Positions 1 through 8,050 of a DNA stretch of 64,000 bases are shown in pieces. Each line of letters starts with the position of its first letter. The stretch's first letter is position 1. Source of the DNA: an uncultured Altererythrobacter sp. (GTDB lineage Bacteria > Pseudomonadota > Alphaproteobacteria > Sphingomonadales > Sphingomonadaceae). Under the pieces are notes generated by a model that saw nothing but the letters and a program-made list of their open reading frames with translations, did not search any database and was not told the DNA's origin. A program made the position numbers and the translations under genes. The stretch lies in NCBI GenBank assembly GCA_946886565.1, contig CAMPIX010000005.1, positions 109,992-173,991 on the forward strand, written 5' to 3'.

Positions 1-137
1 CCGACAAGCCCGGCACCGGGCTCGGCCTCGCGATCGTGCGCGATGTCGCCGAAATCTACGGTGGTTCGGTCGAACTTGCGGAGAGCGAGGATCTGGGTGG
101 CTTGCTCGTTCGTCTGATCCTGCCCCGCAGCGGATAG
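1..137 (+). CDS. C-terminal end of a sensor histidine kinase (partial)
   Basis: Reading from base 3, this open frame runs to a TAG at 135-137 and gives the last 44 residues of a protein. It contains a GTGLGLAIV block, which is the G2 box of the HATPase_c domain of two-component sensor kinases, then the usual short tail of alternating hydrophobic residues ending in LILPRSG. The rest of the kinase, including its sensor part and phospho-accepting His, lies left of the window. Its signal and partner regulator therefore cannot be named. The downstream lipoprotein starts after about 117 bases and need not be co-transcribed. Confidence 0.8.
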   Translation, partial: DKPGTGLGLAIVRDVAEIYGGSVELAESEDLGGLLVRLILPRSG

Positions 138-254
138 CGTTTCGCGCGCGGGTTCACGCCGGGTTCAACACGGTGCTCTCAAGCTACTGGCTTCAAAGAG
201 CAAAATCGCCCGAGCCGACTCGGGCCAACGAGCGAAATCGCTCGGGAGAGAGTA

Positions 255-749
255 ATGACATTATCCCTCGCACGCTGCACCCTGCTCGCCGCGTCCACCC
301 TCGGCCTCGGTGCATGCAGCACTTATGGCGACGGCTACGGTTACTACGGCAGCTCATACGGTTACGGCAGCGGATACTACGATGACGGCTATTACGACGA
401 CTATGGATCGTCGTACTACGGCTGGTACAACGACTACTATTATCCAGGCACCGGCTACTACGTCTACAGCCGGGGCGGGGACCGGTACCGCTGGAACGAT
501 TCTACCCGCCGCTATTGGGAAGCACGGCGCCATGCCTGGCGTGATCGCTATCGCGACCGCGAGTGGCGCGACAACTGGTCCGACTATCGCCGCGATCGCC
601 GCCAGGATTGGCGCGAGGACCGCCGCGAACGGCGCCAGGATTTGCGTGAGAACCGTCGCGAACGGCGTCAGGACGTGCGGGAAAATCGTCGCGAACGGCG
701 CGAAGATCGCCGCGATCGCAGGCGCGACAGGCGCGATCGCGACGATTGA
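255..749 (+). CDS. Small lipoprotein with Tyr/Gly-rich and Arg/Asp-rich halves
   Basis: A 164-residue protein. A short signal peptide ends in a lipobox (LGAC, Cys21), so it is probably a lipidated envelope protein. Residues about 22-75 are almost only Gly, Tyr, Ser and Asp. Residues about 90-164 are Arg/Asp/Glu-rich, with an imperfect repeat of the type RRERRQDxREN. No catalytic motif or known domain is visible. The start follows a purine-rich GGGAGAGAG stretch six bases upstream. Small secreted proteins with Arg-rich tails are common in Sphingomonadales, but I do not recognise a characterised family. Function is unknown; binding to a polyanion is conceivable but is only inferred from composition. 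Confidence 0.75.
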   Translation: MTLSLARCTLLAASTLGLGACSTYGDGYGYYGSSYGYGSGYYDDGYYDDYGSSYYGWYNDYYYPGTGYYVYSRGGDRYRWNDSTRRYWEARRHAWRDRYRDREWRDNWSDYRRDRRQDWREDRRERRQDLRENRRERRQDVRENRRERREDRRDRRRDRRDRDD

Positions 750-762
750 TTTGCGCTAGGTT

Positions 763-1056
763 CTAGCCGCCGCGCGCTCGCTCGTGGTGGCGGATCACTT
801 CGTCGATGATGAAGCGCAGGAACTTCTCGGAGAATTCCGGGTCGAGCTGCGATTCTTCCGCCAGCTTGCGCAGCCGCGCGATCTGCTCGGTCTCGCGGCC
901 CGGGTCGGCGGGTGGTAACGCGGTCCTGGCCTTGTATTCGCCCACTGCCTGGGTGATGCGGAACCGTTCGGCAAGGATGTGGATCAGCGCCGCGTCGATA
1001 TTGTCGATGCTTCGGCGAAAGGCCGCGAGCTGCGCGTCGGGTTCGGAATCGGGCAT
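763..1056 (-). CDS. Chorismate mutase, AroQ class
   Basis: A 97-residue all-helical chorismate mutase, which converts chorismate to prephenate for Phe and Tyr synthesis in the cytoplasm. The AroQ pattern is visible: an N-terminal helix with RRSIDNIDAALIHILAERF, a second segment with VGEYKAR, then a helix with DPGRETEQIARLRKLAEE and a C-terminal IIDEVIRHH. Length matches monofunctional AroQ proteins; no prephenate dehydratase or dehydrogenase domain is attached. The chosen ATG gives the usual family length. An in-frame GTG 18 bases upstream is possible. It is divergent from the polyprenyl synthase gene and ends 13 bases from the lipoprotein stop. Confidence 0.85.
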   Translation of the reverse strand: MPDSEPDAQLAAFRRSIDNIDAALIHILAERFRITQAVGEYKARTALPPADPGRETEQIARLRKLAEESQLDPEFSEKFLRFIIDEVIRHHERARGG

Positions 1057-1134
1057 CGCAGCAGGGCTTATCACGCGCTTTCGCGCAATTCCAAGCTTGC
1101 CAAGCACCCGCGCGCGCAGCAAGGCGGGCGCGCC

Positions 1135-2145
1135 ATGACCGCCGACATCGTCCCCCTCCCGCGCACGCGCCCCACGCTCGACCCGATGCTTGCGCTCACC
1201 GCGCAGGGTATGAACTCGGTCAACGCGGTGATCCTCGAGCGGATGCAGAGCGAGATTCCGCTCATCCCGCGTCTCGCCGGGCACCTCATTTCGGGCGGGG
1301 GCAAGCGGCTGCGGCCGATGCTCACCCTCGCGGGGGCCGAGCTCGTCGGCTACCAGGGCGCGCGACACCACAAGCTCGCCGCCGCGGTCGAGTTCATCCA
1401 CACCGCCACGCTGTTGCACGACGACGTGGTCGACGGCAGCGAGCTGCGCCGCGGCAAGGCGGCGGCGAACATCATCTTCGGCAATCCGGCGACCGTGCTG
1501 GTCGGCGATTTCCTGTTCAGCCGCGCGTTCGAGCTGATGACCGAGGACGGCAGCCTCAAGGTGCTCAAGATCCTCTCGAGCGCGAGCGCGATCATCGCCG
1601 AAGGCGAGGTCTCGCAGCTTACCGCGCAGCGCCAGATCGAGACCAGCGAGGAGCGCTACCTCCAGATCATCGGCGCCAAGACCGCCGCGCTGTTCGCCGC
1701 CGCGAGCCGGATCGCCGCGGTGGTCGCCGAATGCGGCGAGCGCGAGGAACAGGCGCTCGAGGACTACGGCCGCAACCTCGGCGTCGCCTTCCAGCTGGTC
1801 GACGACGCGATCGATTACGATTCGGACGCTGCCGAAATGGGCAAGGACCAGGGCGACGATTTCCGCGAGGGCAAGATGACCCTGCCGGTGATCTTCGCCT
1901 ACGCCCGCGGCACCGCGGAGGAACGCAAGTTCTGGCAGGCGGCGATCTCGGGCCTGCGCACCTCGGACGACGATCTCGCCGAGGCGATCCACCTGATCGG
2001 CAAGTACGACGCGGTCGACGCCACCCGCGACCGCGCCCGCCACTTCGCCGCCCGCGCGGTCGACGCGATCTCGATCTTCCCCGACGGAAGGGCGCGTGCC
2101 GCGATGGCGGAGGCCGCGCACTTCGCGGTGGCGCGGGGGTATTGA
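1135..2145 (+). CDS. ispB: Trans-polyprenyl diphosphate synthase (octaprenyl/decaprenyl type)
   Basis: A 336-residue class I polyprenyl synthase. It condenses isopentenyl diphosphate units onto an allylic primer to make the ubiquinone side chain. The GGGKRLRPM block is near residues 54-62. The first Asp-rich motif, DDVVD, is at about 96-100, followed by the GSELRRG block. The second Asp-rich motif, DDAID, is at about 223-227. These are the Mg-diphosphate binding sites. The exact chain length (C40, C45 or C50) cannot be read from sequence; Q-10 is typical of Sphingomonadales. The ATG at 1135 is chosen because the family starts about here. The symbol ispB is by analogy. Confidence 0.9.
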   Translation: MTADIVPLPRTRPTLDPMLALTAQGMNSVNAVILERMQSEIPLIPRLAGHLISGGGKRLRPMLTLAGAELVGYQGARHHKLAAAVEFIHTATLLHDDVVDGSELRRGKAAANIIFGNPATVLVGDFLFSRAFELMTEDGSLKVLKILSSASAIIAEGEVSQLTAQRQIETSEERYLQIIGAKTAALFAAASRIAAVVAECGEREEQALEDYGRNLGVAFQLVDDAIDYDSDAAEMGKDQGDDFREGKMTLPVIFAYARGTAEERKFWQAAISGLRTSDDDLAEAIHLIGKYDAVDATRDRARHFAARAVDAISIFPDGRARAAMAEAAHFAVARGY

Positions 2146-2160
2146 GGCGGATTTCAAGAT

Positions 2161-2253
2161 CCCGTTCGCCCTGAGCTTGTCGAAGGGCCGCACTTTCTCT
2201 TAAGCGCTGCGCCGGAAGGAAGAGCGGTGCTTCGACAAGCTCAGCACGAACGG
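2161..2253. repeat. Dispersed palindromic repeat, family A (copy 1)
   Basis: Two facing arms, CCGTTCGCCCTGAGCTTGTC at 2162-2181 and its near inverse CTTCGACAAGCTCAGCACG around 2230-2248, flank about 40 bases. The whole unit is an inverted copy of the element at 18766-18857, including the central part. It fills the gap between the polyprenyl synthase and hrpB. It looks like a REP/MITE-type repeat found in many copies in Sphingomonadales genomes and could fold into a long hairpin in either transcript. Confidence 0.8.
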
Positions 2254-2262
2254 TTTTAGAGG

Positions 2263-4800
2263 GTGGAGCCTAGCCTCCCCATCCACGCCGTTCTGCCAAA
2301 CCTCCTCACCGCGCTGCGCGAGCAAGGCGCGGCGGTGCTGGTCGCGCCGCCGGGCGCGGGCAAGACCACGGCGGTCGCGCCCGCGCTGCTCGGTGAGGAC
2401 TGGTGCACCGGACAGGTCATCCTCCTCAGCCCGCGCCGGGTCGCCGCGCGCGCGGCGGCCGAGCGGATGGCCGAGCTGCTCGGCGAGAAGGCGGGCGAGA
2501 CGGTCGGTTACCTCACGCGTCTCGACAGCCGCACTTCGGCCGAGACGCGGGTGCTGGTCATGACCGAGGCGATCTTCGTCAACCGGATCGTCGACGATCC
2601 CGAGCTCGCGGGCGTTTCCGCGGTGCTGTTCGACGAAGCGCATGAGCGCCATCTCGACAGCGATCTCGGCCTCGCGCTCGCGCTCGAAAGCCGCGGCGTT
2701 CTGCGCGAAGACCTGCGGATTTGCGTGATGTCGGCGACGATCGACGGCGCGCGCTTCGCCCGGCTGCTTGGCGCCAATGCGCCGGCGACCGAGAGCGAGG
2801 GGAGGGCGTTCCCGCTAGAAATCCGCTGGCTCGGATCGTCGCCCGACAAGCGGATCGAGGATGCGATGACGGCCGCGGTGCTGACTGCCTGGCGCGAGCA
2901 GAACGGGGACCTGCTCGCCTTCCTCCCGGGCGTGGGTGAGATCGAGCGCACCCGCGAGCGGCTCGCCGAGCGCCTGCCCGACGTTCCGATCCTCCCGCTG
3001 CACGGCCAGGTCGAGCCCGCCGCGCAGCGCGCCGCGATCCGCCGCGACCCGCAGGGCCGCCGCCGGATCGTGCTCGCGACCGCGATCGCCGAGACTTCGC
3101 TCACGCTCGACGGCGTCTCGGTCGTGGTCGACAGCGGCCTCGCGCGCCACGCCGAGTTCGACAAAGCGGCGGGCACTACGCACCTCGTCACCCGCCGCGC
3201 GAGCCAGGCTTCGGCGGGCCAGCGCGCAGGCCGCGCGGCGCGGCAGGGGCCGGGCGTGGCCTACCGGCTTTGGGAGGCGGCCGCGCATGCCGGCCGGCCC
3301 GAGTTCGACCTCCCCGAAATCGCCACCGCCGACCTCGCGCCGCTGGTGCTCAGCCTCGCGCGCTGGGGCAGCGCCGATCCCGCGTCGCTCCCCTGGCTCA
3401 ACCCGCCGCCCGCCGCCGCGGTGGCCTCGGCGCGCGAGCGGCTGGTGCGGCTCGGCGCGCTCGATGACGAGGCACGGATCACCCCGCGCGGCGAGGCGCT
3501 CGCGGCGCTCCCGCTTGACCCGGCGCACGCGGCGATGGTGCTGTTCGGCGCCGAACACGGCGCGGCGCGCGAGGCGGCGAAGGTCGCGCTGCTCCTCCAG
3601 GAGCGCGGCCTCGGCGGGCGCGGCGAGGACCTTGCGGCACGGCTCCAGCGCTGGAGCGTCGACCGATCGACCCGCGCCGAGGCAAGCCGCAAGCTGGCGG
3701 GGAGATGGGCCGAGAAAGCCCAAACCCTCTCCGTTCGTGTCGAGCGAAGTCGAGACACCTCGCGCAACGTGTCTCGACTTCCGCCAAAAGCGGAAGTTTA
3801 TCCTGAGCGCCCGCCCTGCGGGAAGTCGAAGGGCTCGACACGAACGGGGGAGGGTGACGTACCCTTGGCCATCCTCCTCGCTGCGGGCCTGCCCGACAAT
3901 ATCGCGCGCCGCCGTGACCCGTCGGGCGAGCACTGGCTTTCGGCGGGCGGGCGCGGGTTCGTGCTCGATCCGGCGAGCCCGCTCGCGCGCGCCGAATGGC
4001 TCGCGATCGGCGATGCACAGGGGCAGGCGAAGGGCGCGCGGATCACTGCCGCGCTGTCGCTCGAAGAAGCCGCGATCGAGCGATGGCTGCCCCAACGCAT
4101 CGCGCGCCAGTCGGTGCTCAACTGGAACGAGAGCGAGGGCCGGGGCGAAGCGCGGCTCGAACGCCGCCTCGGCGCGATCGTGCTCGCCAGCGGCCCCGAT
4201 CCCTTGCCCGATCCGGCGGCCATTGTGGACATGCTTGTGGAAAAGGCGGTGGAGCGGCTGGGGACATTGCTCCCGGCCGAGTTGCTCGCCCGCGCGCGCT
4301 ACTCCGGGATCGCTGCGCTCTCGCCCGCCGGTCTGGCCGAGAGCGCCGACCTCTGGCTGCGGCCATTGCTCGAAGGGCGGCGCGACCTCGGTGTGTCGCG
4401 CGGCAGGATCGCCGACGCGCTGCTCGGCCAGCTCGACTGGAACGACCGCCAGACGCTCGACCGCGAGGCCCCGCGCGAGTTCGTCTCACCAGCCGGCACG
4501 CATCACGCGATCGCCTACACCGGCGACGGCGCTCCGAGCGTCGAAGTGCGGGTGCAGGCGCTGTTCGGGCTCGAGCGCCACCCGATGGTCGGCCGCACGC
4601 CGCTGCTGCTCAAGCTCACCAGCCCTGCCGGCCGCCCGATCCAGGCGACCCGCGACCTGCCCGGCTTCTGGCGCGGCTCGTGGGCGGAGGTGAGGAAGGA
4701 CATGAAGGGCCGCTATCCCAAGCACCGCTGGCCCGACGAACCGTGGGCCGAGAAGCCCAGCCTCAAGACGAAGAACGCCTTTTCGAAGGGCGGTGGCTGA
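2263..4800 (+). CDS. hrpB: ATP-dependent DEAH-box helicase HrpB
   Basis: An 845-residue DEAH-box RNA helicase. Walker A GAGKTT is at 31-36, DEAH at about 124-127, SATIDG follows as motif III, and QRAGRAARQGPGVAYRLW is the motif VI region. The HrpB-type C-terminal part follows and ends with the KDMKGRYPKHRWPDEPW signature. The usual length is about 820. The excess is explained by a 44-residue low-complexity stretch at about 488-531, encoded by a palindromic element (3724-3855) inserted in frame in a linker. The gene remains open and probably functional. The physiological role of HrpB is poorly defined. The start follows family A repeat DNA, and no strong ribosome binding site is seen. Confidence 0.92.
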   Translation: MEPSLPIHAVLPNLLTALREQGAAVLVAPPGAGKTTAVAPALLGEDWCTGQVILLSPRRVAARAAAERMAELLGEKAGETVGYLTRLDSRTSAETRVLVMTEAIFVNRIVDDPELAGVSAVLFDEAHERHLDSDLGLALALESRGVLREDLRICVMSATIDGARFARLLGANAPATESEGRAFPLEIRWLGSSPDKRIEDAMTAAVLTAWREQNGDLLAFLPGVGEIERTRERLAERLPDVPILPLHGQVEPAAQRAAIRRDPQGRRRIVLATAIAETSLTLDGVSVVVDSGLARHAEFDKAAGTTHLVTRRASQASAGQRAGRAARQGPGVAYRLWEAAAHAGRPEFDLPEIATADLAPLVLSLARWGSADPASLPWLNPPPAAAVASARERLVRLGALDDEARITPRGEALAALPLDPAHAAMVLFGAEHGAAREAAKVALLLQERGLGGRGEDLAARLQRWSVDRSTRAEASRKLAGRWAEKAQTLSVRVERSRDTSRNVSRLPPKAEVYPERPPCGKSKGSTRTGEGDVPLAILLAAGLPDNIARRRDPSGEHWLSAGGRGFVLDPASPLARAEWLAIGDAQGQAKGARITAALSLEEAAIERWLPQRIARQSVLNWNESEGRGEARLERRLGAIVLASGPDPLPDPAAIVDMLVEKAVERLGTLLPAELLARARYSGIAALSPAGLAESADLWLRPLLEGRRDLGVSRGRIADALLGQLDWNDRQTLDREAPREFVSPAGTHHAIAYTGDGAPSVEVRVQALFGLERHPMVGRTPLLLKLTSPAGRPIQATRDLPGFWRGSWAEVRKDMKGRYPKHRWPDEPWAEKPSLKTKNAFSKGGG
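3724..3855. repeat. Palindromic element inserted in frame inside hrpB
   Basis: The ends form an inverted repeat: CCGTTCGTGTCGAGC (3731-3745) is the exact reverse complement of 3833-3847, and ACCCTC (3724-3729) matches GAGGGT (3850-3855). Nested inside is a perfect 12-bp stem, AAGTCGAGACAC (3747-3758) with 3769-3780, and smaller hairpins near 3781-3793 and 3810-3822. The unit is 132 bases, exactly 44 codons, in phase with hrpB and free of stops. The terminal sequence resembles the intergenic family A arms. It parallels the protein-coding palindromic elements known in Rickettsia, though relation to those is not implied. Confidence 0.85.
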
Positions 4801-4803
4801 AGG

Positions 4804-5028
4804 GGTTCACGCAGAGATCGCAGAGGAAGCAGAGGGCGCAGAGAAGAAGATTTGGTTCACGCGAAGATGTCGCATCACGCCGCGCCGAAGGCGCATTACT
4901 TGAACGCGCGGCACACGCCAGTTGAGCGCGGCTTCGCCGCGGGCGAACCATCTTCGCGTCTTCGCGCGAAAATCCCCTTCTTTCTCCTCTGCGAACTCTG
5001 CTCCCTCTGCGCCTCTGCGCGAACCAAA
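4804..5028. repeat. Large imperfect palindrome of CGCAGAG-type repeats
   Basis: The left arm at about 4804-4850 carries repeated CGCAGAG-like words starting GGTTCACGCAGAG. The right arm at about 4983-5028 carries the inverse CTCTGCG words ending CTCTGCGCGAACC. Inner arms, GCGAAGATG near 4861 and CATCTTCGC near 4948, also pair. The unit fills the gap between hrpB and the NDUFS4-like gene and is a different family from the neighbouring repeats. No gene is supported inside it; the short open frames there are by-products of the repeat. Confidence 0.75.
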
Positions 5029-5076
5029 ATCCGAAGAACCTTGATTTTCCCGCGACGGCGAGGAAAGGCGATCCGC

Positions 5077-5355
5077 ATGGCGGCACGAATCTATCAGCGA
5101 CCGAAGAACGCGATGCAGTCCGGCAAGGCGCGGACCGACGAATGGGTGCTCGAATTCGAGCAGTCCGAGGCGCAGCGTCCCGACCCGCTGATGGGCTGGA
5201 CCGGCAGCGCCGACACGCAATCGCAGGTCGTGCTGACCTTCGCCGACAAGGAGGCCGCGAAGGCCTACGCCGCGAAACACGGCATCCCCGCGCGCGTCCA
5301 TGCCACCCCGCCGCGCCACCTCAAGCTCCAGGCCTACGCGGACAATTTTCGCTAA
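5077..5355 (+). CDS. ETC complex I subunit, NDUFS4-like
   Basis: A 92-residue protein of the NDUFS4/18 kDa complex I accessory family (ETC complex I conserved region). This supernumerary subunit of NADH:ubiquinone oxidoreductase is found in alphaproteobacteria and mitochondria. It begins ARIYQRPKNAMQSG, followed by WVLEFE, PLMGWTGS and DTQSQVVLTFADKEAAKAYA, which are the conserved landmarks. It ends HLKLQAYADNFR. The ATG at 5077 gives the normal bacterial length. An upstream extension in the same frame passes through repeat DNA and is rejected. It stands alone, away from nuo genes. Confidence 0.88.
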   Translation: MAARIYQRPKNAMQSGKARTDEWVLEFEQSEAQRPDPLMGWTGSADTQSQVVLTFADKEAAKAYAAKHGIPARVHATPPRHLKLQAYADNFR

Positions 5356-5358
5356 AGA

Positions 5359-5495
5359 TCCTCCCCGGAACGGGGAGGTGGGCAACGCCGCAGGCGTTGG
5401 TCGGAGGGGAACACGCCGCACGCGCAGCGCGTTTGGCGCGTTCCCCTCCACCCCCCGACTTCGTCGGGCGGTCCCCCTCCCCGTTCCGGGGAGGA
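5359..5495. repeat. Dispersed palindromic repeat, family B (copy 1)
   Basis: TCCTCCCCGGAACGGGGAGG at 5359-5378 and its inverse around 5476-5495 bound a unit of about 137 bases. The interior has further small hairpins (GCCGCAGGCG, CCGACTTCGTCGG). A second copy lies at 47821-47969 next to oxyR. It sits between the NDUFS4-like gene and the SRP RNA. Confidence 0.85.
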
Positions 5496-5536
5496 TCAGG
5501 AGAGTTGAAATCCTCCGCTCTTCCCGCCATATGCGC

Positions 5537-5632
5537 GCCCGGGAGTCGGGTGGACGTTTGCGTTCGCTCACCGGGTCAGGTCCGGAAGGAAGCAGCCCAG
5601 GTGGATTGCGGCGGGTCGCCCGGCTCCTTTTC
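5537..5632 (+). ncRNA. ffs: Signal recognition particle RNA (4.5S, small bacterial type)
   Basis: The universally conserved SRP RNA core is present: GGGTCAGGTCCGGAAGGAAG at 5573-5592, followed by CAGCCCAG, which forms the GGAA tetraloop and symmetric/asymmetric loops bound by Ffh. The ends pair: GGAGTCGGG (5542-5550) with CCCGGCTCC (5619-5627). A T-rich TCCTTTTCT follows as a likely terminator. Location just upstream of dnaX is a common alphaproteobacterial arrangement. The exact 5' end is uncertain by a few bases. Its partner FtsY is encoded at 37063-37986. Confidence 0.93.
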
Positions 5633-5680
5633 TATCGCACACGCATGACAAGCCCCATCCAAGCGCCTACCTAAACGCGG

Positions 5681-7465
5681 ATGGGTGATTCACCGGAAAA
5701 TTCGGCCGACCTTCCCTGGGAAGCGGGGGAGGAAAAGGACGCCGCGCCGAGCGCCGCCGAGCTTGAGGCCGCGGGCCAGTCGGCGATGTTCGGCGATGCG
5801 CCGGCTGCCGCCCCACCGAAGTCCGAACCAACGGCCGAGCCCGCCAAGCCCTCCACCAACCAACCCTACCGCGTGCTCGCGCGCAAGTACCGGCCGCAGA
5901 CGTTCTCCGAGCTGATCGGGCAGGAGCCGATGGTGCGCACGCTCGCCAATGCGATCGAGCGCGACCGGCTGGCGCACGCCTTCCTGATGACCGGGGTGCG
6001 CGGGGTCGGCAAGACCAGCACCGCGCGGCTCATCGCCAAGGCCCTCAACTGCGTTGGGCCGGACGGCGAGGGCGGGCCGACGATCGATCCGTGCGGGGTG
6101 TGCGAGCCGTGCAAGGCGATCGCCGAGGGGCGCCATATCGACGTGATCGAGATGGACGCCGCTTCGCACACCGGCGTCGACGACGTGCGCGAGATCATCG
6201 AGGCGGTGCGCTACGCCGCGGTCTCCGCGCGCTACAAGATCTACATCATCGACGAAGTCCACATGCTGTCTCGCAATGCTTTCAATGCCTTGCTCAAGAC
6301 GCTCGAGGAGCCGCCCGCACATGTAAAGTTCCTCTTCGCGACGACCGAGGTCGACAAGCTGCCGGTCACCGTGCTCAGCCGCACCCAGCGGTTCGACTTG
6401 CGCCGCATCCCGACCGAGCTGCTCCAGGCGCATTTCGCCTGGGTCTGCGAGCGCGAGGGCGTCGCGGCCGAGCCCGAGGCGCTGCACATGGTCGCGGCCG
6501 CCGCCGAAGGCTCGGTGCGCGACGGGCTTTCGATCCTCGATCAGGCGATCGCACACGCCGACATGGGTGAGGACGGCAAGGTCACCGCGAACCGCGTGCG
6601 CGACATGCTCGGGCTCGCCGACAAGGGCGCGCAGCGCCGCCTGCTCGGCACGATCCTCGAAGGCGACGCCAAGGGGTTGCTTGCAGGCGTCGCCGACCAA
6701 TACGCGCTCGGGGTCGAGCCGCTCGCGCTGCTGCGCTCGCTGATGGACCTCGTCCACCGGATCACCGTGGCGCAGATCGGTCAGGCCGAGCCCGACGCGC
6801 CTAGCGCCGAGGAGCGCGAGGCGCTGGGCGAGTGGGCGACGCGGCTCTCGCCCGGCCAGCTCCACCGGCTGTGGCAACTGCTGCTCAAGGGGCACGAGGA
6901 AGTGCGCCAGGCGCCCGATCCGCTGGTCGCCGCGCAAATGGCGCTGCTGCGCATGCTCCACGCCGCCGACCTGCCCGATCCGGGCAAGCTGGCGAGGAAG
7001 CTCGACGAGATGGCCGCGAACGGCGTCGCCGCGCCCGCCGCTGGGTCGGGGCAGGGCGCGAACGGCGCGGGGCCCGCCGCTTCGCTCGACTGGCAGGCGC
7101 TGGTCGATGAAGTTCGCAATCGGGGTAATCAACTCGCTGCGAGCATCATGGCGCTTCAAATACGAGTAGTCGCACTCGAGCCAAGAATGCTCAAGTATTC
7201 GCGCAAGGCCGAGTTCAAAGATGATATCGCCCCGCAGCTTCGCGAAGGTCTAATGTCAGCGACAGGTGACCGCTGGACGGTCGAGGAATGTGACGAGGAA
7301 GGGGCTCCTTCGCTTGTAGAACGCGAGGAGATCGCCAAGGCCGAAGCGCAGGCGAAGATGCGCGCGCACCCGCTGGTCGAGGCGGCCTTCGAGACTTTCC
7401 CCGAGGCCGAACTGGTCGATGAGACCGACGCACAGCCTTCCAACCAGCGCGCCTGGGGCCGCTGA
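5681..7465 (+). CDS. dnaX: DNA polymerase III subunits gamma and tau
   Basis: A 594-residue clamp-loader ATPase. After an acidic, Ala/Pro-rich N-terminal tail of about 60 residues, the AAA+ domain begins at YRVLARKYRPQTF. It has Walker A GVRGVGKT (105-112), zinc ligands Cys124 and CGVCEPC (138-144), and DEVHMLS as Walker B. The C-terminal tau region ends DAQPSNQRAWGR. It loads the beta clamp and links core polymerases at the fork. The next gene, ybaB, follows after 27 bases, the conserved dnaX-ybaB pair. recR, often third in this group, is not present here. I saw no obvious slippery heptamer for a gamma product but did not scan for one exhaustively. Confidence 0.95.
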   Translation: MGDSPENSADLPWEAGEEKDAAPSAAELEAAGQSAMFGDAPAAAPPKSEPTAEPAKPSTNQPYRVLARKYRPQTFSELIGQEPMVRTLANAIERDRLAHAFLMTGVRGVGKTSTARLIAKALNCVGPDGEGGPTIDPCGVCEPCKAIAEGRHIDVIEMDAASHTGVDDVREIIEAVRYAAVSARYKIYIIDEVHMLSRNAFNALLKTLEEPPAHVKFLFATTEVDKLPVTVLSRTQRFDLRRIPTELLQAHFAWVCEREGVAAEPEALHMVAAAAEGSVRDGLSILDQAIAHADMGEDGKVTANRVRDMLGLADKGAQRRLLGTILEGDAKGLLAGVADQYALGVEPLALLRSLMDLVHRITVAQIGQAEPDAPSAEEREALGEWATRLSPGQLHRLWQLLLKGHEEVRQAPDPLVAAQMALLRMLHAADLPDPGKLARKLDEMAANGVAAPAAGSGQGANGAGPAASLDWQALVDEVRNRGNQLAASIMALQIRVVALEPRMLKYSRKAEFKDDIAPQLREGLMSATGDRWTVEECDEEGAPSLVEREEIAKAEAQAKMRAHPLVEAAFETFPEAELVDETDAQPSNQRAWGR

Positions 7466-7492
7466 CCGACAACGATAACGAGGACGCAACCG

Positions 7493-7831
7493 ATGCAATC
7501 GATGGAAGAGATGATCCAGGCCGCGCAGAAGGCGGCCGAACAGATTCAGAGCCAGATGGGCGAGATGCAGGCCAAGCTCGACGCGATCGAGGTCGAGGGC
7601 GCGGCCGGCGGCGGCATGGTCAAGGTCCGCGCCAGCGCCAAGGGCCGCATCCTGCGGGTCGAGATCGACGAGAGCCTGATGAAGCCGGAGGAGAAGCAGA
7701 TGGTCGAAGACCTCGTCACCGCCGCCTTCAACGACGCCCGCGACAAGGCCGACCGCGTCTCGAACGAGGAAATGAAGAAGATGCAGGGCGGGCTGGGGCT
7801 ACCGCCGGGGTTCAACCTGCCGGGGATGTAA
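7493..7831 (+). CDS. YbaB/EbfC family nucleoid-associated protein
   Basis: A 112-residue YbaB/EbfC protein. It begins MQSMEEMIQAAQKAAEQIQ and carries the family core GGGMVKVRASAKGRILRVEID, then PEEKQMVEDLVTAAFNDA and the C-terminal Gly/Pro-rich LPPGFNLPGM. These proteins form tweezer-like dimers that bind DNA and shape the nucleoid. An AGGACG stretch sits seven bases before the ATG at 7493; the ATG at 7502 is the only real alternative. It is very likely in one transcript with dnaX. Confidence 0.93.
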   Translation: MQSMEEMIQAAQKAAEQIQSQMGEMQAKLDAIEVEGAAGGGMVKVRASAKGRILRVEIDESLMKPEEKQMVEDLVTAAFNDARDKADRVSNEEMKKMQGGLGLPPGFNLPGM

Positions 7832-7860
7832 CCGGCGCGCGTCGCAACTCCCTCATCCGT

Positions 7861-7947
7861 CATGCTGAACTTGTTTCAGCATCCATCGTACCTCCTTGGA
7901 CCATCGGTTCAGGCGGCGAAATGGACCCTGAAACAAGTTCAGGGTTA
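7861..7947. repeat. Dispersed palindromic repeat, family C
   Basis: The arm TGCTGAACTTGTTTCAGCATCC at 7863-7884 faces the near inverse GACCCTGAAACAAGTTCAGGG at 7924-7944, with about 40 bases between. The type TGAACTTGTTTCAG is a widespread intergenic repeat in Sphingomonadales. It lies between ybaB and the aldolase-like gene and could form a strong hairpin at the end of the dnaX-ybaB transcript. Confidence 0.8.
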
Positions 7948-8050
7948 CGAGATTGGTCGAAGGGCGCGCGGCAGCGATCAGATAATTCCGGTGCCGCCTC
8001 GTCCTCTTCCATGCTATCGGTCGCATAAAGCAACCAATCGAGAGGCAGCG

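Noticed and set aside
763..2193. A long minus-strand open frame (476 codons) covering the polyprenyl synthase
   Set aside because: Only its last 97 residues look like a protein family (chorismate mutase). The rest is Arg/Ala-rich antisense of the well-supported synthase, a common artefact at high GC.
2263..4800. Possibility that hrpB is a pseudogene because of the repeat insertion
   Set aside because: The frame is open throughout, helicase motifs are intact and the insertion lies in a linker, so a working protein is more likely.
4852..5076. N-terminal extension of the NDUFS4-like protein
   Set aside because: The extra 75 residues are translated repeat DNA. The ATG at 5077 gives the normal family length.
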